A stretch of 18,738 nt of DNA from JBLHUT01 sp047629975 (GCA_047629975.1 JBLHUT010000033.1:1-18738); one strand, 5' to 3'; positions 8,610 through 16,366 are shown, counted from the stretch's first letter. Notes: generated from the sequence alone by a model not told the origin. Numbers and translations are program-made.

Positions 8610-9192
8610 CTCTGCACCAGGAAGCGTTTTCTGGTCGTCAAGGACGAGGCGCGCAAGTCTGCTCAGAACTGGTACGGGGTTCCGCTCAAGCTCAAGGGCC
8701 GTGGACGGTGCCGTGGGGTTTGGTGCCGCCATGGATGTGTTCTATGCTACGACCCGCCAGCAGCTCTGTTGGCAACACAAAACGATGAACGTGCGCAATT
8801 CTTTCCCGGGCTGTTGCAGGCAAAGGCTTTTATCGGAGACTATGCAGACAAGACCTTTGATCTGGTCATAAAAGCCTACGAGCCAAAGGACCCCAAGGCG
8901 CGCCGTGTGCGCAAAGAGACCGCGAAGAGCTGATGGCATCCTTCGACTTCCCCGCCCGACATTGGCAGAGCATCCGCACCAGCAATCCACTGGAACCAGC
9001 GTTCGCCACGATCCGTCATCGCATCAAGCACTGCATGTCACGCGACGGCATGCTGCACATGATGTTCAAATTCAGCCAATGCGCCGAGCAAAGCCGGAGA
9101 AAACTAAGCGGCCCGGATTGCCCCGGCAAAGTCATCACAGGCGTCACGTTCAAAGACGAAATTAAAGCCGCCGACCCTCAAGCACCAGAATT
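8610..9192 (+). pseudogene. IS256 (mutator)-family transposase remnant with multiple frameshifts
   Basis: Fragments in three frames together resemble the C-terminal half of an IS256-type DDE transposase. The first is EARKSAQNWYGVPLKLKGRG, equivalent to the usual VRESAQSW...LKxRGL. VDGAVGFGAAMD (about 8704-8739) and CWQHKTMNVRN follow in the next frame. FPGLLQAKAF...KARRVRK comes after another shift. Last is FDFPARHWQSIRTSNPLEP, including the NPxE region with the catalytic Glu, continuing to GVTFKDEI. The final shift is explained by a GA duplication at 8916-8919: removing two bases gives RKDREELMASFDFPARHW. About ten residues also appear to be missing near 8700. The N-terminal half and terminal repeats were not found. 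It cannot encode an active enzyme. Confidence 0.85.
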
Positions 9193-9807
9193 GGCAATTA
9201 GTCCCTTGTTGCTGGCACAGACTTTATCGGTTGAAGGTACCGCCTGCGGTGATGCTACCACACTTTGTAACTTTGCTTACCACAGCAATCTCCAGCTCGC
9301 AGAGGATCATCACCGACACGTCCTTGACGTAACCACCGAAAGATATCTGTCAGTCTATGACAGCGGTATCCCGACGGGGACGGTGCGCAATATGACGAAC
9401 TGGGCACTGATTTTCGCGGAGGCAGGCGTCTTTTGGTTGCACAGCGGCACGACCACCATCCGTGCCTCGCGGGGCAACGGCATGCTCTGCAAAAGGTTTT
9501 CAGACCGAGTTGCCCCAAGGACAGTGTCGGAGCAAAATCGGTGAAGGCAAGCAGTTAGCGACGCGGGATCAAGATCTGCCGGATATGATGGTGCTACGAG
9601 CCCAGGATGGCTATGGTAGCCGCAAAAAATCAAAACTGAAAATACTTACGGCTTGAAATTGTTCTTAGTCAGAGAGTTGGCCCAGCTTTTTGGATAACCT
9701 AGAAGTCTGTATTGGCGAAATGTTCAGGCATACTACACCTGTGGTTGCATTCGACGAAAGCCGTCTTTGACCGCAGCAAGGCCACCCGACGTTGTTTAAC
9801 CGGAAGC
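9193..9807 (+). other. Unassigned stretch between two transposase remnants
   Basis: About 600 bases with only short open frames. The IS256-derived + frame stays open to 9544, but past GVTFKDEI the translation resembles no family I know. Reverse-strand frames at 9255-9518 and 9355-9633 have no motif or ribosome-binding site. This probably includes the right flank of the IS256 element and the degenerate upstream part of the IS6 remnant. No tRNA, repeat array or promoter could be supported. Confidence 0.4.
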
Positions 9808-10017
9808 CGGTTGCAGGCTTAACACTCGGGCCGAGACGTCACAGCGGCCATTTCAAAGCCGAGAGAGCGCCACGCTGCGCTTTTTGCGCAGATGAACGTT
9901 CCAGAATTTTATCGCCGTCCATGCCAAAGTCCACACATATTGCAATCTGGAGCACCACCTCTTCAGCCACTCAAATTTCAAGCTGAACCGCGCTGTCGTT
10001 CTTGCTGAATGACGCGG
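9808..10017 (+). pseudogene. C-terminal remnant of an IS6-family transposase
   Basis: One + frame reads CRLNTRAETSQRPF, then RESATLRFLRR, an in-frame TGA at 9893-9895, TFQNFIAVHAKVH, NLEHHLF and FKLNRAVVLAE before a stop at 10015-10017. This parallels the conserved C-terminus of IS6/IS240-like transposases (LNNRAENSHxPFRRRERAMLRFRRMxxLQKF, then VHAxVHNHFNLERHL, then RSAALAEW). The in-frame stop replaces a residue that is usually Met. A frame change or stop near 9797-9799 removes everything upstream, including the DDE core. No 14-bp IS6 terminal repeat was found on either side. It is non-functional. The assignment is by pattern memory and was too short and degenerate to show as a normal open frame. 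Confidence 0.7.
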
Positions 10018-10131
10018 TCTATGTACGGCACAGGTGGCTGTCTCACTGTTCCAAAAAAGACTGGTGCGCATCTGTCTGACACACCCTCCCGGCATATTGT
10101 CCGGTTTTACCGGGCAGTTCACTTTTTCTCG

Positions 10132-10818
10132 TCACTCAAGATCAACATCGAATGCACTTAAAAAGCGATCAATCGCCTGCTCGATTGCAAGATACGGATC
10201 TGCGGGACAAGGCATGAGATAGATGTGTTGCCGAATGCCGATATAGACGATGCCTCCGTGAAGGTTCCACAAGTCTTCCATCGATGGTGTGATGGAGCTG
10301 GAAGATGACGTTCTGATTTCATCAATCAGTGGGTGGAGGATCATTTTGTGCATGTGGTCCAGATATCGCCGATTAAGTTCAGCGCCGGCCAAACCGGAAA
10401 ACATGAAAATGCGCATCCATTCATATTCAAAGATGAGTTTGCTGTAGTCTGCGTAAAACGCCAGAAGGCGAGACCGAAGCGGGACGTCGCGATCGGCCAG
10501 GCGTTGCGGCCAATCCGGAGAAAGGCGGTTCAGATAGACTTGTTCATACACCGCCTCGATCAGGACGTCTTTCGTGGCAAAGTATTTGAACAAAAGGGAT
10601 TGTGTGATGCCTAACCGCTTGGCGAGGTCACGCGTATTTCCATCAAGTCCCACCTCTGCGAAAAAGGCAACAGAGCCATCCACGATAAGTTGACGGCGTT
10701 CGTCCGGGTGAAGGCGCTGGCGCGAAGTCTTGGCCTGCGGGGGCGCAACTGGATCGCTTTTTTCATGCATAATCATGGACCGATTTGTGGGCACAAAAGA
10801 ATTCTCTTGCAATGTCAT
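10132..10818 (-). CDS. TetR/AcrR-family transcriptional regulator
   Basis: A 228-aa protein read from the farthest ATG at 10818. The N-terminal DNA-binding domain has the classic TetR layout: RRQLIVDGSVAFFAEVGLDG, then the helix-turn-helix around 61-82 (TRDLAKRLGITQSLLFKYFATKD). The all-helical C-terminal ligand domain follows. The first 30 residues look poorly conserved. A GTG at 10792-10794 with AAGAGAA a few bases upstream, or the ATG codons at 10776 and 10770, are alternative starts, because no good ribosome-binding site precedes 10818. The gene is divergent from the molybdo-hydroxylase operon across a short shared control region with an imperfect palindrome, so it is the likely local repressor responding to that enzyme's substrate or product. 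The ligand is unknown. Confidence 0.9.
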   Translation of the reverse strand: MTLQENSFVPTNRSMIMHEKSDPVAPPQAKTSRQRLHPDERRQLIVDGSVAFFAEVGLDGNTRDLAKRLGITQSLLFKYFATKDVLIEAVYEQVYLNRLSPDWPQRLADRDVPLRSRLLAFYADYSKLIFEYEWMRIFMFSGLAGAELNRRYLDHMHKMILHPLIDEIRTSSSSSITPSMEDLWNLHGGIVYIGIRQHIYLMPCPADPYLAIEQAIDRFLSAFDVDLE

Positions 10819-10820
10819 TA

Positions 10821-10846
10821 TTGTTTATAGATCATTCGATCAACAA
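10821..10846. promoter_or_regulatory. Imperfect palindrome, candidate TetR operator in the divergent promoter region
   Basis: A 26-bp A+T-rich inverted repeat begins TTGTTTATAG and ends GATCAACAA. Nine of 13 pairs match, including five consecutive outer pairs (TTGTT/AACAA). It lies just upstream of the regulator's farthest start and about 55 bp upstream of the hydroxylase operon start. The size and position fit a TetR-family operator controlling both directions. No -35/-10 pair with good spacing could be assigned with confidence. Confidence 0.45.
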
Positions 10847-10900
10847 AATTATAGTTTGACCGTCACCTTGGGTGATGGGTGTTGTCGGGGGGAGTTGTCA

Positions 10901-11734
10901 ATGAAAGCGTCGGTAGGTGGCTATGCGCGGGCCAACGATTTGGCTCATGCAATCGAACTGCTGGTTTCTGCTGACGGCATGGCGCGCGTGTTGGCCGGCG
11001 GGCAAAGCCTTGTCCCGGCGATGAATATGCGGCTTTCGACGGGCGATCTTCTGGTTGATATTTCGCGTCTGTCGGAGCTTCGTGGTGTGACCGATGCGGG
11101 TGAAAGCATCCGGATCGGGGCGCTGACACGGCATGTCGATGTTGGCCGTGATCTGTTGATCAAGGAGCATGCGCCGTTGCTTGCAGAAGCGGTCAAAGTG
11201 ATCGCCCATGCCGCCATCCGGAATCGCGGCACGATAGGGGGCGCCATCGCGCATGCTGACCCGGCAGCTGAATTTCCCGCCTGCGTGCTTGCTTTGGATG
11301 CAACTCTGCACATCCAGGGCCCTGACGGCACGCGGACAATTGCCGCAGAGGACTTCTTTCACGGGGTGTTCGAGACGGATTTGGAGCCCGAGGAGATTTT
11401 GACAGCGATCAGCGTTCCCAAGGCAGAACCGGGGGAGCGTCAGGTGCTGCAAGAAGTCGCGCGCCGGTCGGGCGATTATGCATTGGCGGGGATCTGTATC
11501 GTACGGCGGAATGCCGGACACCGGATCACGATGATTTCCGTCGGCGAACACCCTGAATTGGCACGCGCGGCTATGGCACAACTTGACGCCGGAGACATCG
11601 AAGGAGCGATCGATGCCCTGCGCGCAGAGATTGATCCGCCGTCCGATACCAATACCAGTGCAAGCTACAGGCGCCATATTGCTGGCGTGCTTTTGCGCCG
11701 TGCCTTTGCCGAAATGACAGGAGACGCGCCATGA
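10901..11734 (+). CDS. FAD-binding medium subunit of a xanthine dehydrogenase/CODH-family molybdo-hydroxylase
   Basis: CoxM/CutM-type flavoprotein subunit that passes electrons from the 2Fe-2S subunit to an acceptor. From ATG 10901 it is 277 aa, a normal length. That start has a GGGGGGAG ribosome-binding site about 7 bases upstream, and the conserved N terminus begins just after it, so the in-frame upstream extension is not used. FAD-binding motifs are AGGQS at 32-36 (VLAGGQSLVPAMNMRL) and TIGG at 111-114 (RNRGTIGGAIAHADPAAE). The C-terminal CODH flavoprotein domain follows to the end. It is the first gene of an M-S-L ordered operon; its stop overlaps the next start as ATGA. The physiological acceptor is unknown. 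Confidence 0.93.
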   Translation: MKASVGGYARANDLAHAIELLVSADGMARVLAGGQSLVPAMNMRLSTGDLLVDISRLSELRGVTDAGESIRIGALTRHVDVGRDLLIKEHAPLLAEAVKVIAHAAIRNRGTIGGAIAHADPAAEFPACVLALDATLHIQGPDGTRTIAAEDFFHGVFETDLEPEEILTAISVPKAEPGERQVLQEVARRSGDYALAGICIVRRNAGHRITMISVGEHPELARAAMAQLDAGDIEGAIDALRAEIDPPSDTNTSASYRRHIAGVLLRRAFAEMTGDAP

Positions 11735-12231
11735 ACAAAATGTTTCTTGAAAAGGTCGAGATTGATTTGAAGGTCAATGGCGAAACCGTGCAGACGCAGG
11801 TCCCTGTCGGGCAACATGCGATTGACTTCTTGCGGCAGGAATTGGGTTTGACGGGCGCACATGCGGGGTGCGAGCATGGGGTTTGCGGGGCCTGTACCAT
11901 TCACGTCGACGGTGATGCGGTGCGCGGGTGCCTTGTGTTGGCAGCCCAGCTTGACGGCACGGAAATCTGGACCGTCGAAGGCTTATCGGACATGGATATG
12001 ATCCGTGACCTGCAAGACGCCTTTGTCGCGCGCAACGCTCTGCAATGCGGGTTCTGTACGCCCGGTATGCTTGTTTCAGCCCAAGAGCTTTTGTCGCAAG
12101 GCGGCGTGCCTGACCGGCCCGCAATCCGTGAATACATGTCGGGGAATTATTGTCGCTGCACAGGCTATGAGGCCATCGTTGATGCGGTTGAATTTGTTGC
12201 GCAGGAACGTGCACGAAAGGCAAAGTCATGA
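11731..12231 (+). CDS. 2Fe-2S small subunit of the molybdo-hydroxylase
   Basis: CoxS/CutS-type electron-transfer subunit with two [2Fe-2S] clusters, 166 aa. The N-terminal plant-ferredoxin-like cluster has C47, C52, C55 and C67 (GCEHGVCGAC, then GC). The C-terminal helical cluster has C106, C109, C141 and C143 (QCGFCTPGM, then YCRCTGY). All eight ligands are present. ATGA overlaps at both ends (11731-11734 and 12228-12231) couple it to the FAD and Mo subunits, consistent with fixed stoichiometry of the heterotrimer. No signal or Tat peptide is present, so the complex is cytoplasmic. Confidence 0.95.
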   Translation: MNKMFLEKVEIDLKVNGETVQTQVPVGQHAIDFLRQELGLTGAHAGCEHGVCGACTIHVDGDAVRGCLVLAAQLDGTEIWTVEGLSDMDMIRDLQDAFVARNALQCGFCTPGMLVSAQELLSQGGVPDRPAIREYMSGNYCRCTGYEAIVDAVEFVAQERARKAKS

Positions 12232-14609
12232 CACTTCAATTCGGCAATCCCGACCGTCCCAACTCGTACATCGGCAAGACGGTGCCGCGCCCGAATGCAC
12301 AACGGCTGGTCGAAGGGCGCGGGAAATACGTCGATGACATCGTGTTGCCACGCATGGTGCATGTGGCGTTTGTCCGCTCGCCTTTTGCCCATGCGAAAAT
12401 CAAAAGTATCCAGACCGCCGATGCGCAGGATGTAAAAGGCGTACTGAGGATTTTCACGGGTGCTGATCTGGCCGAAGTCTGTGCGCCGTGGGTCGCTGTG
12501 CTTGAGCATCTCAAGGGGATGAAATCGCCGCCAGAGCATCCAATGGCCATTGATCGGGCCTGCTGGGTCGGAGAGCCGGTGGTTGCGGTGGTCGCCACGT
12601 CGCGCGGCGCCGCCGAAGACGGTGCAGAGCAGGTGCTTGTGGATTACGAGCAACTGCCGTTGGTTACGGATATGATGTCCGCACTGGATAAAGATACGCC
12701 GGTGTTGCACGCTGAGCTGGGTGATAATCTGGCGTTTCAGCGGGTGAACGAAGCCGGCGATATCGAAAGTGCCTTTGCAAAAGCCCACACGGTCATATCG
12801 GCGCAGTTCACGACCGCACGACACACCGGCGTAACGCTTGAGCCGCGGTCCATCCTTGTTGACTGGAACCGTGCCGAAAACCAGATGACAGCTTATCACG
12901 CGACGCAGGCACCGCATATGATGCAATCTGTGCTGGCCAAGCATCTTGATTTGCCGGAATCGCGGGTGCGGGTCATTTGTGGCGACGTCGGTGGATCATA
13001 CGGTATCAAGGTGCATGTCTACCCTGATGAGGTCGCGACAGCGGCGATTGCCCGGATCATGGGCCGTCCAGTGAAATTTATCGCCGATAGGTTGGAAAGT
13101 TTCACCACCGATATTCACGCCCGCGACCACAAGATTACTGCAAAAATCGCAGTTGCCAAGGACGGCAGGATCCTTGGCTTTGACGTTGATGACTGGACAG
13201 CCATCGGCGCCTATTCGGTCTATCCGCGCACGTCTGCGGTTGAAGGCAATCAGGTGGTCAACCTGTGCGGTGGGCCATACGATTTTGCCGACTACCGTGC
13301 CAAGACGACAGTGGTTTTCCAGAACAAGACCCCGACATCGCAGTATCGCGCTGTTGGCCATCCGATTGCGGTGGCCATCACCGAGGGACTTGTCGACATG
13401 GCGGCGGCCGCACTGGATATGGACCCGGTCGCAATCAGGCGGCTGAACATGTATGCTGATGACGCCTATCCGGTGACATCGCCCGCCAAGATGCGGTTTG
13501 AAGGTCTTTCGCATCATCAAAGCATGGATAAGCTGGTTGCCTTGATGGATTATGACGCGCTGCGCGCGGATCAGGCGGCTGCCCGCGCAAAAGGTATTCA
13601 CCGGGGCATTGGTATCGCGACCTTTATCGAACTGACGAACCCGTCGCCGTTTATGTATGGCATCGGCGGGGCGCGGATTTCGGCGCAAGATGGCTGTACG
13701 GTGCGCATGGATCCTGACGGATCGATCGTGGCCCTGTCCGGTGTCACCGAACAAGGGCAGGGCACAGAGGCCATGCTCAGCCAGATTGTTGCCGAAAGTG
13801 TCGGCGTGCTGCCGTCAAATGTGCGGGTCATTACCGGTGATACGCAGGTTACACCTTATGGCGGTGGCACATGGGCGTCGCGGGGGGCTGGTATCGGCGG
13901 GGAAGCGGCGCTTCAGGCGGGGCGGGCGTTGCGCGCCTCTATCATCGAGGTGGCTGCGGCGATGCTTCAGGCCGATCAGGAGAGCCTTGATATCCGCGAT
14001 GGCGCATTGGTCGATAGCATCACCGGTGCCGTGCGGATGCCTTTGGAGGAACTGGGACGGGTCGTCTATTTTCGTGGTGATACCCTCCCCAAGGAATTGC
14101 CCCGTGAACTGGTTCAAACCCGCCATTATATTACATCCGAATACCCGTTTGCCTTCACGAATGGCGTTCAGGCCAGCTATGTCGAGGTTGATACCGAAAC
14201 AGGCGTTGTGACGTTGCTCAAGCATTGGTGCGTCGAAGACTGCGGGCGCATCATCAACCCGCAACTTGTTGATGAACAAATTCGCGGCGGTATTGTGCAG
14301 GGTCTTGGTGGGGCATTGTTTGAAGAGATCCACTACGACGAGGATGGGCAGCTGCTGAACGGATCAATGGCCGATTACCTTGTGCCGATGGCCGCCGAAA
14401 TGCCCGATATGATCCTTGGCCATGTGGAAACACCAACGAAAGAAAGCACGCTTGGCGCAAAAGGTGCCGGAGAGGCGGGAACCGCCGGGGCACCAGCGGC
14501 TGTGATGAACGCCATCAATGACGCGTTGCGCCCCATGGGCGCGCAGGTGACAGAAATGCCATTCACCCCCGAACGCATTTTGCGCGCTCTGGGAACGATC
14601 ACCGATTAA
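12228..14609 (+). CDS. Molybdopterin-binding large (catalytic) subunit of the molybdo-hydroxylase
   Basis: CoxL/XdhB-type Mo-cofactor subunit, 793 aa, full length. The N-terminal aldehyde oxidase a/b hammerhead domain includes the GRGKYVDDI and VRSPFAHA patterns. MPT-binding motifs include GGSYGIK and GVTEQGQGTE (505-514). The catalytic base glutamate is E749 in GAKGAGEAGTAGAP. The active-site loop reads SQYRAVGHP (371-379). Where form I CO dehydrogenase has the AYRCSFR cysteine, this protein has A375, so it is not a CO dehydrogenase. It is one of the many hydroxylases of N-heterocycles, aldehydes or purines. No XdhC/CoxD/CoxE-type maturation gene is next to it. Substrate unknown; the adjacent TRAP transporter suggests an organic-acid substrate. 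Confidence 0.94.
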   Translation: MTLQFGNPDRPNSYIGKTVPRPNAQRLVEGRGKYVDDIVLPRMVHVAFVRSPFAHAKIKSIQTADAQDVKGVLRIFTGADLAEVCAPWVAVLEHLKGMKSPPEHPMAIDRACWVGEPVVAVVATSRGAAEDGAEQVLVDYEQLPLVTDMMSALDKDTPVLHAELGDNLAFQRVNEAGDIESAFAKAHTVISAQFTTARHTGVTLEPRSILVDWNRAENQMTAYHATQAPHMMQSVLAKHLDLPESRVRVICGDVGGSYGIKVHVYPDEVATAAIARIMGRPVKFIADRLESFTTDIHARDHKITAKIAVAKDGRILGFDVDDWTAIGAYSVYPRTSAVEGNQVVNLCGGPYDFADYRAKTTVVFQNKTPTSQYRAVGHPIAVAITEGLVDMAAAALDMDPVAIRRLNMYADDAYPVTSPAKMRFEGLSHHQSMDKLVALMDYDALRADQAAARAKGIHRGIGIATFIELTNPSPFMYGIGGARISAQDGCTVRMDPDGSIVALSGVTEQGQGTEAMLSQIVAESVGVLPSNVRVITGDTQVTPYGGGTWASRGAGIGGEAALQAGRALRASIIEVAAAMLQADQESLDIRDGALVDSITGAVRMPLEELGRVVYFRGDTLPKELPRELVQTRHYITSEYPFAFTNGVQASYVEVDTETGVVTLLKHWCVEDCGRIINPQLVDEQIRGGIVQGLGGALFEEIHYDEDGQLLNGSMADYLVPMAAEMPDMILGHVETPTKESTLGAKGAGEAGTAGAPAAVMNAINDALRPMGAQVTEMPFTPERILRALGTITD

Positions 14610-14617
14610 AGTACACC

Positions 14618-14639
14618 GAAAATGCGAGGAGGCATTTTC
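14618..14639 (+). promoter_or_regulatory. Hairpin with an SD-like loop between the Mo subunit and binding-protein genes
   Basis: A perfect 8-bp stem, GAAAATGC/GCATTTTC, encloses the six-base loop GAGGAG. It starts 8 bases after the hydroxylase stop and ends 19 bases before the binding-protein ATG. No T-run follows, so it is not a standard intrinsic terminator. It could stabilise a processed downstream transcript or expose or hide a decoy ribosome-binding sequence. The true ribosome-binding site appears to be AAAGGGAGAG at 14643-14652. Confidence 0.5.
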
Positions 14640-14658
14640 ACCAAAGGGAGAGACCACC

Positions 14659-15717
14659 ATGAAATACACGACATTCAGCGCGGTTGCCGCACTGGGCATT
14701 TCCGTAGCAGGGCTGGCTTCGGCGCAAGAACAGATCACCGTCAACATCGGGTCGTCGCATCCAGAGGCCAATATCTGGGTCTACGCGATGAAGAATACCT
14801 TTCAGCCAGAGGTCAACCGGATACTTGCCGAAGCAGGCAATGCATATCAGGTGAACTGGGTCGAAGCCTATGCTGGCACCTTGTACAAGTTTACCGACAC
14901 GCGTGAGGCGGTGATGGATGGCATCGTTGACGTGGGCATGGTCGGTACCGTTTGGGAAGGCGCAAATATGCCTTTGCAAAACGTGACCTATTTCACCCCG
15001 TTCGCCACGTCGGACCACAAGATGATCATCGAAATTTTTGATGACCTCAGCCAGAGTCTTCCCGAGCTTGCCAATAGCTGGTCTGAAAACGGCATGGTGC
15101 ATTTGTCATCGTTGATCACAGACAGCTATGACATCTACGCGACCTTCCCTGTGAACACTTTGGCCGATCTTCAGAACCGCAAACTGAACGCGCCGGGTAC
15201 TTCGGCGAATTGGTTGCAACAAACCGGAGCGACGCCCGTCGACGGGGCGCTGACCACTTATTATACCAATATCCAGACAGGAGTAACCGAAGGTACACTT
15301 TCGTTTGCGTCGGGTATTCTGCCAACCCGCGTGTACGAAGTCGCCCCCGAGTTGACCCGCGTTGGCATCGGATCGATGTATTTCGGTGGAATTGCGGCAA
15401 ACGAGGATTTCTTCAAGGGGTTGCCTGAGCCGGTTCAAGCGGCTTTCCGCGATGCCGCCAAAGTCACATCCGTGGCACATGGTGATTACGTTTCTGAACT
15501 ATCAGAGCGCGCGATGGTTGAAATGCAGGCTGCTGGCCTGACCGTGCATGACCTGCCCGATTCAGAGAAGACCGCTTGGGTTGACGGGTTGCCGGATATC
15601 GTGGCGCCATGGCTCGAGCAGACAGGTGAGGCAGGAAAGGTTGTTCTGTCCGCTTACTTTGACGCGCTGCGCGCACGCGGGGCAACACCACTTCGCAATT
15701 GGGATGAAGGCCGGTAA
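14659..15717 (+). CDS. TRAP transporter DctP-family periplasmic substrate-binding protein
   Basis: A 352-aa extracytoplasmic solute receptor that captures a substrate, usually a carboxylate, and hands it to DctQM. The N-terminal signal peptide is MKYTTFSAVAALGISVAGLASA, with predicted cleavage after A22. The mature part has typical DctP features: SSHPEANIWVYAMKNTF near the start, EAVMDGIVDVGMVG, and LNAPGTSANWLQQTGATPVD, preceding the region where family members bind the carboxylate with an arginine. RVYEVAPELTRVG comes next. A good ribosome-binding site (AAAGGGAGAG) sits 6 bases from the ATG. It lies 49 bp after the Mo subunit, so it may be in the same transcript. A strong terminator follows it. 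Substrate unknown. Confidence 0.92.
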   Translation: MKYTTFSAVAALGISVAGLASAQEQITVNIGSSHPEANIWVYAMKNTFQPEVNRILAEAGNAYQVNWVEAYAGTLYKFTDTREAVMDGIVDVGMVGTVWEGANMPLQNVTYFTPFATSDHKMIIEIFDDLSQSLPELANSWSENGMVHLSSLITDSYDIYATFPVNTLADLQNRKLNAPGTSANWLQQTGATPVDGALTTYYTNIQTGVTEGTLSFASGILPTRVYEVAPELTRVGIGSMYFGGIAANEDFFKGLPEPVQAAFRDAAKVTSVAHGDYVSELSERAMVEMQAAGLTVHDLPDSEKTAWVDGLPDIVAPWLEQTGEAGKVVLSAYFDALRARGATPLRNWDEGR

Positions 15718-15736
15718 GGTCGCAATCACATCAATC

Positions 15737-15772
15737 AAACACCCGTTCGGTTCGTTTCCGAACGGGTGTTTT
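15737..15772 (+). terminator. Strong intrinsic terminator between binding protein and dctQ
   Basis: A perfect 14-bp inverted repeat (AAACACCCGTTCGG at 15737-15750 and its complement at 15758-15771) has a 7-base loop, and its 3' arm ends in a TTTT run. It lies 20 bases after the binding-protein stop and 31 bases before the DctQ start. Placed inside the transporter operon, it most likely acts as a partial terminator that keeps expression of the abundant periplasmic receptor above that of the membrane subunits. Confidence 0.88.
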
Positions 15773-15802
15773 ACGCCAAAACCCAACTGTGAGTGATCGT
15801 AG

Positions 15803-16366
15803 ATGAGCCAAGATAGCCCGGCTGCAAGGGGCCAAACCACTGTCCCTAAATTCGCCGATGCCCCGTTTGGGGCGGTCTTGGGGACCGTCGCTGCTGTCAT
15901 GTCATCGTTTGGAACATTGTGCATCGGGGGGTTGATGGCGCTGGTGGTGTTCGATGTCCTGGGCCGCAACTTTTTCAATGCTCCAATTACCGGTGTGTCC
16001 GAAATCGCGGCGCGGACCGTTGTTGCAATTGTGTTTTTACAGGTTGCTGCCGCAATTCAGCAAAAGAGGCTGACGCGTGCCGATTTTCTGGTCAGGCGGC
16101 TTGAAACCAAAACACCGCGCATTGTTCATGTGCTCGAGGCATTCTTTGCGCTGACTGGCGCGATTGTCTTTTTGTTGATTTTCTGGGCTTCGTGGCCCAA
16201 ATTGATGAGCGCGTGGCAAAGCGCCGAATTCTTTGGGGTACAAGGTGTGTTTACCATTCCGACAGCCCCCTTTCGCGCCATTACAGTCCTTGGATCATTG
16301 GTGGCGGCACTTTCAGCGGTTTACCGTGTGTCCGAAGAAATCCGCAGTTTTCGGAGCCAGACATAA
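15803..16366 (+). CDS. TRAP transporter small membrane subunit (DctQ family)
   Basis: A 187-aa integral membrane protein with four predicted helices at about 27-51, 66-86, 108-130 and 157-175. The conserved DctQ segment DVLGRNFFNAPITGVSEIA follows the first helix. It pairs with DctM and docks the binding protein. The ATG at 15803 has only a weak GAG-type ribosome-binding site, and the first 25 residues look poorly conserved, so a later start is possible. The stop overlaps the DctM start by one base (TAATG). Because the DctM gene is broken, this subunit may lack a partner. Confidence 0.9.
   Translation: MSQDSPAARGQTTVPKFADAPFGAVLGTVAAVMSSFGTLCIGGLMALVVFDVLGRNFFNAPITGVSEIAARTVVAIVFLQVAAAIQQKRLTRADFLVRRLETKTPRIVHVLEAFFALTGAIVFLLIFWASWPKLMSAWQSAEFFGVQGVFTIPTAPFRAITVLGSLVAALSAVYRVSEEIRSFRSQT

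Noticed and set aside
10101..10113. Small CCGGT/ACCGG stem downstream of the TetR gene as its terminator
   Set aside because: The stem has only five pairs and no T-run on the transcribed strand.
9853..10122. Reverse-strand open frame of 89 codons
   Set aside because: It is antisense to the IS6 remnant, which explains the sequence better.
10730..10900. 57-codon N-terminal extension of the FAD subunit
   Set aside because: It runs through the divergent promoter region and the regulator gene; ATG 10901 has a strong ribosome-binding site and starts at the conserved domain.
12228..14609. Calling the Mo subunit CO dehydrogenase (coxL) because of the M-S-L order
   Set aside because: The AYRCSFR cysteine motif of form I CoxL is absent (A375 at that place) and no cox accessory genes are adjacent.
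16192..16365. Upstream in-frame extension of DctM
   Set aside because: It would overlap DctQ by 170 bases. The ATG at 16366 gives the standard hydrophobic DctM N terminus and a TAATG junction.
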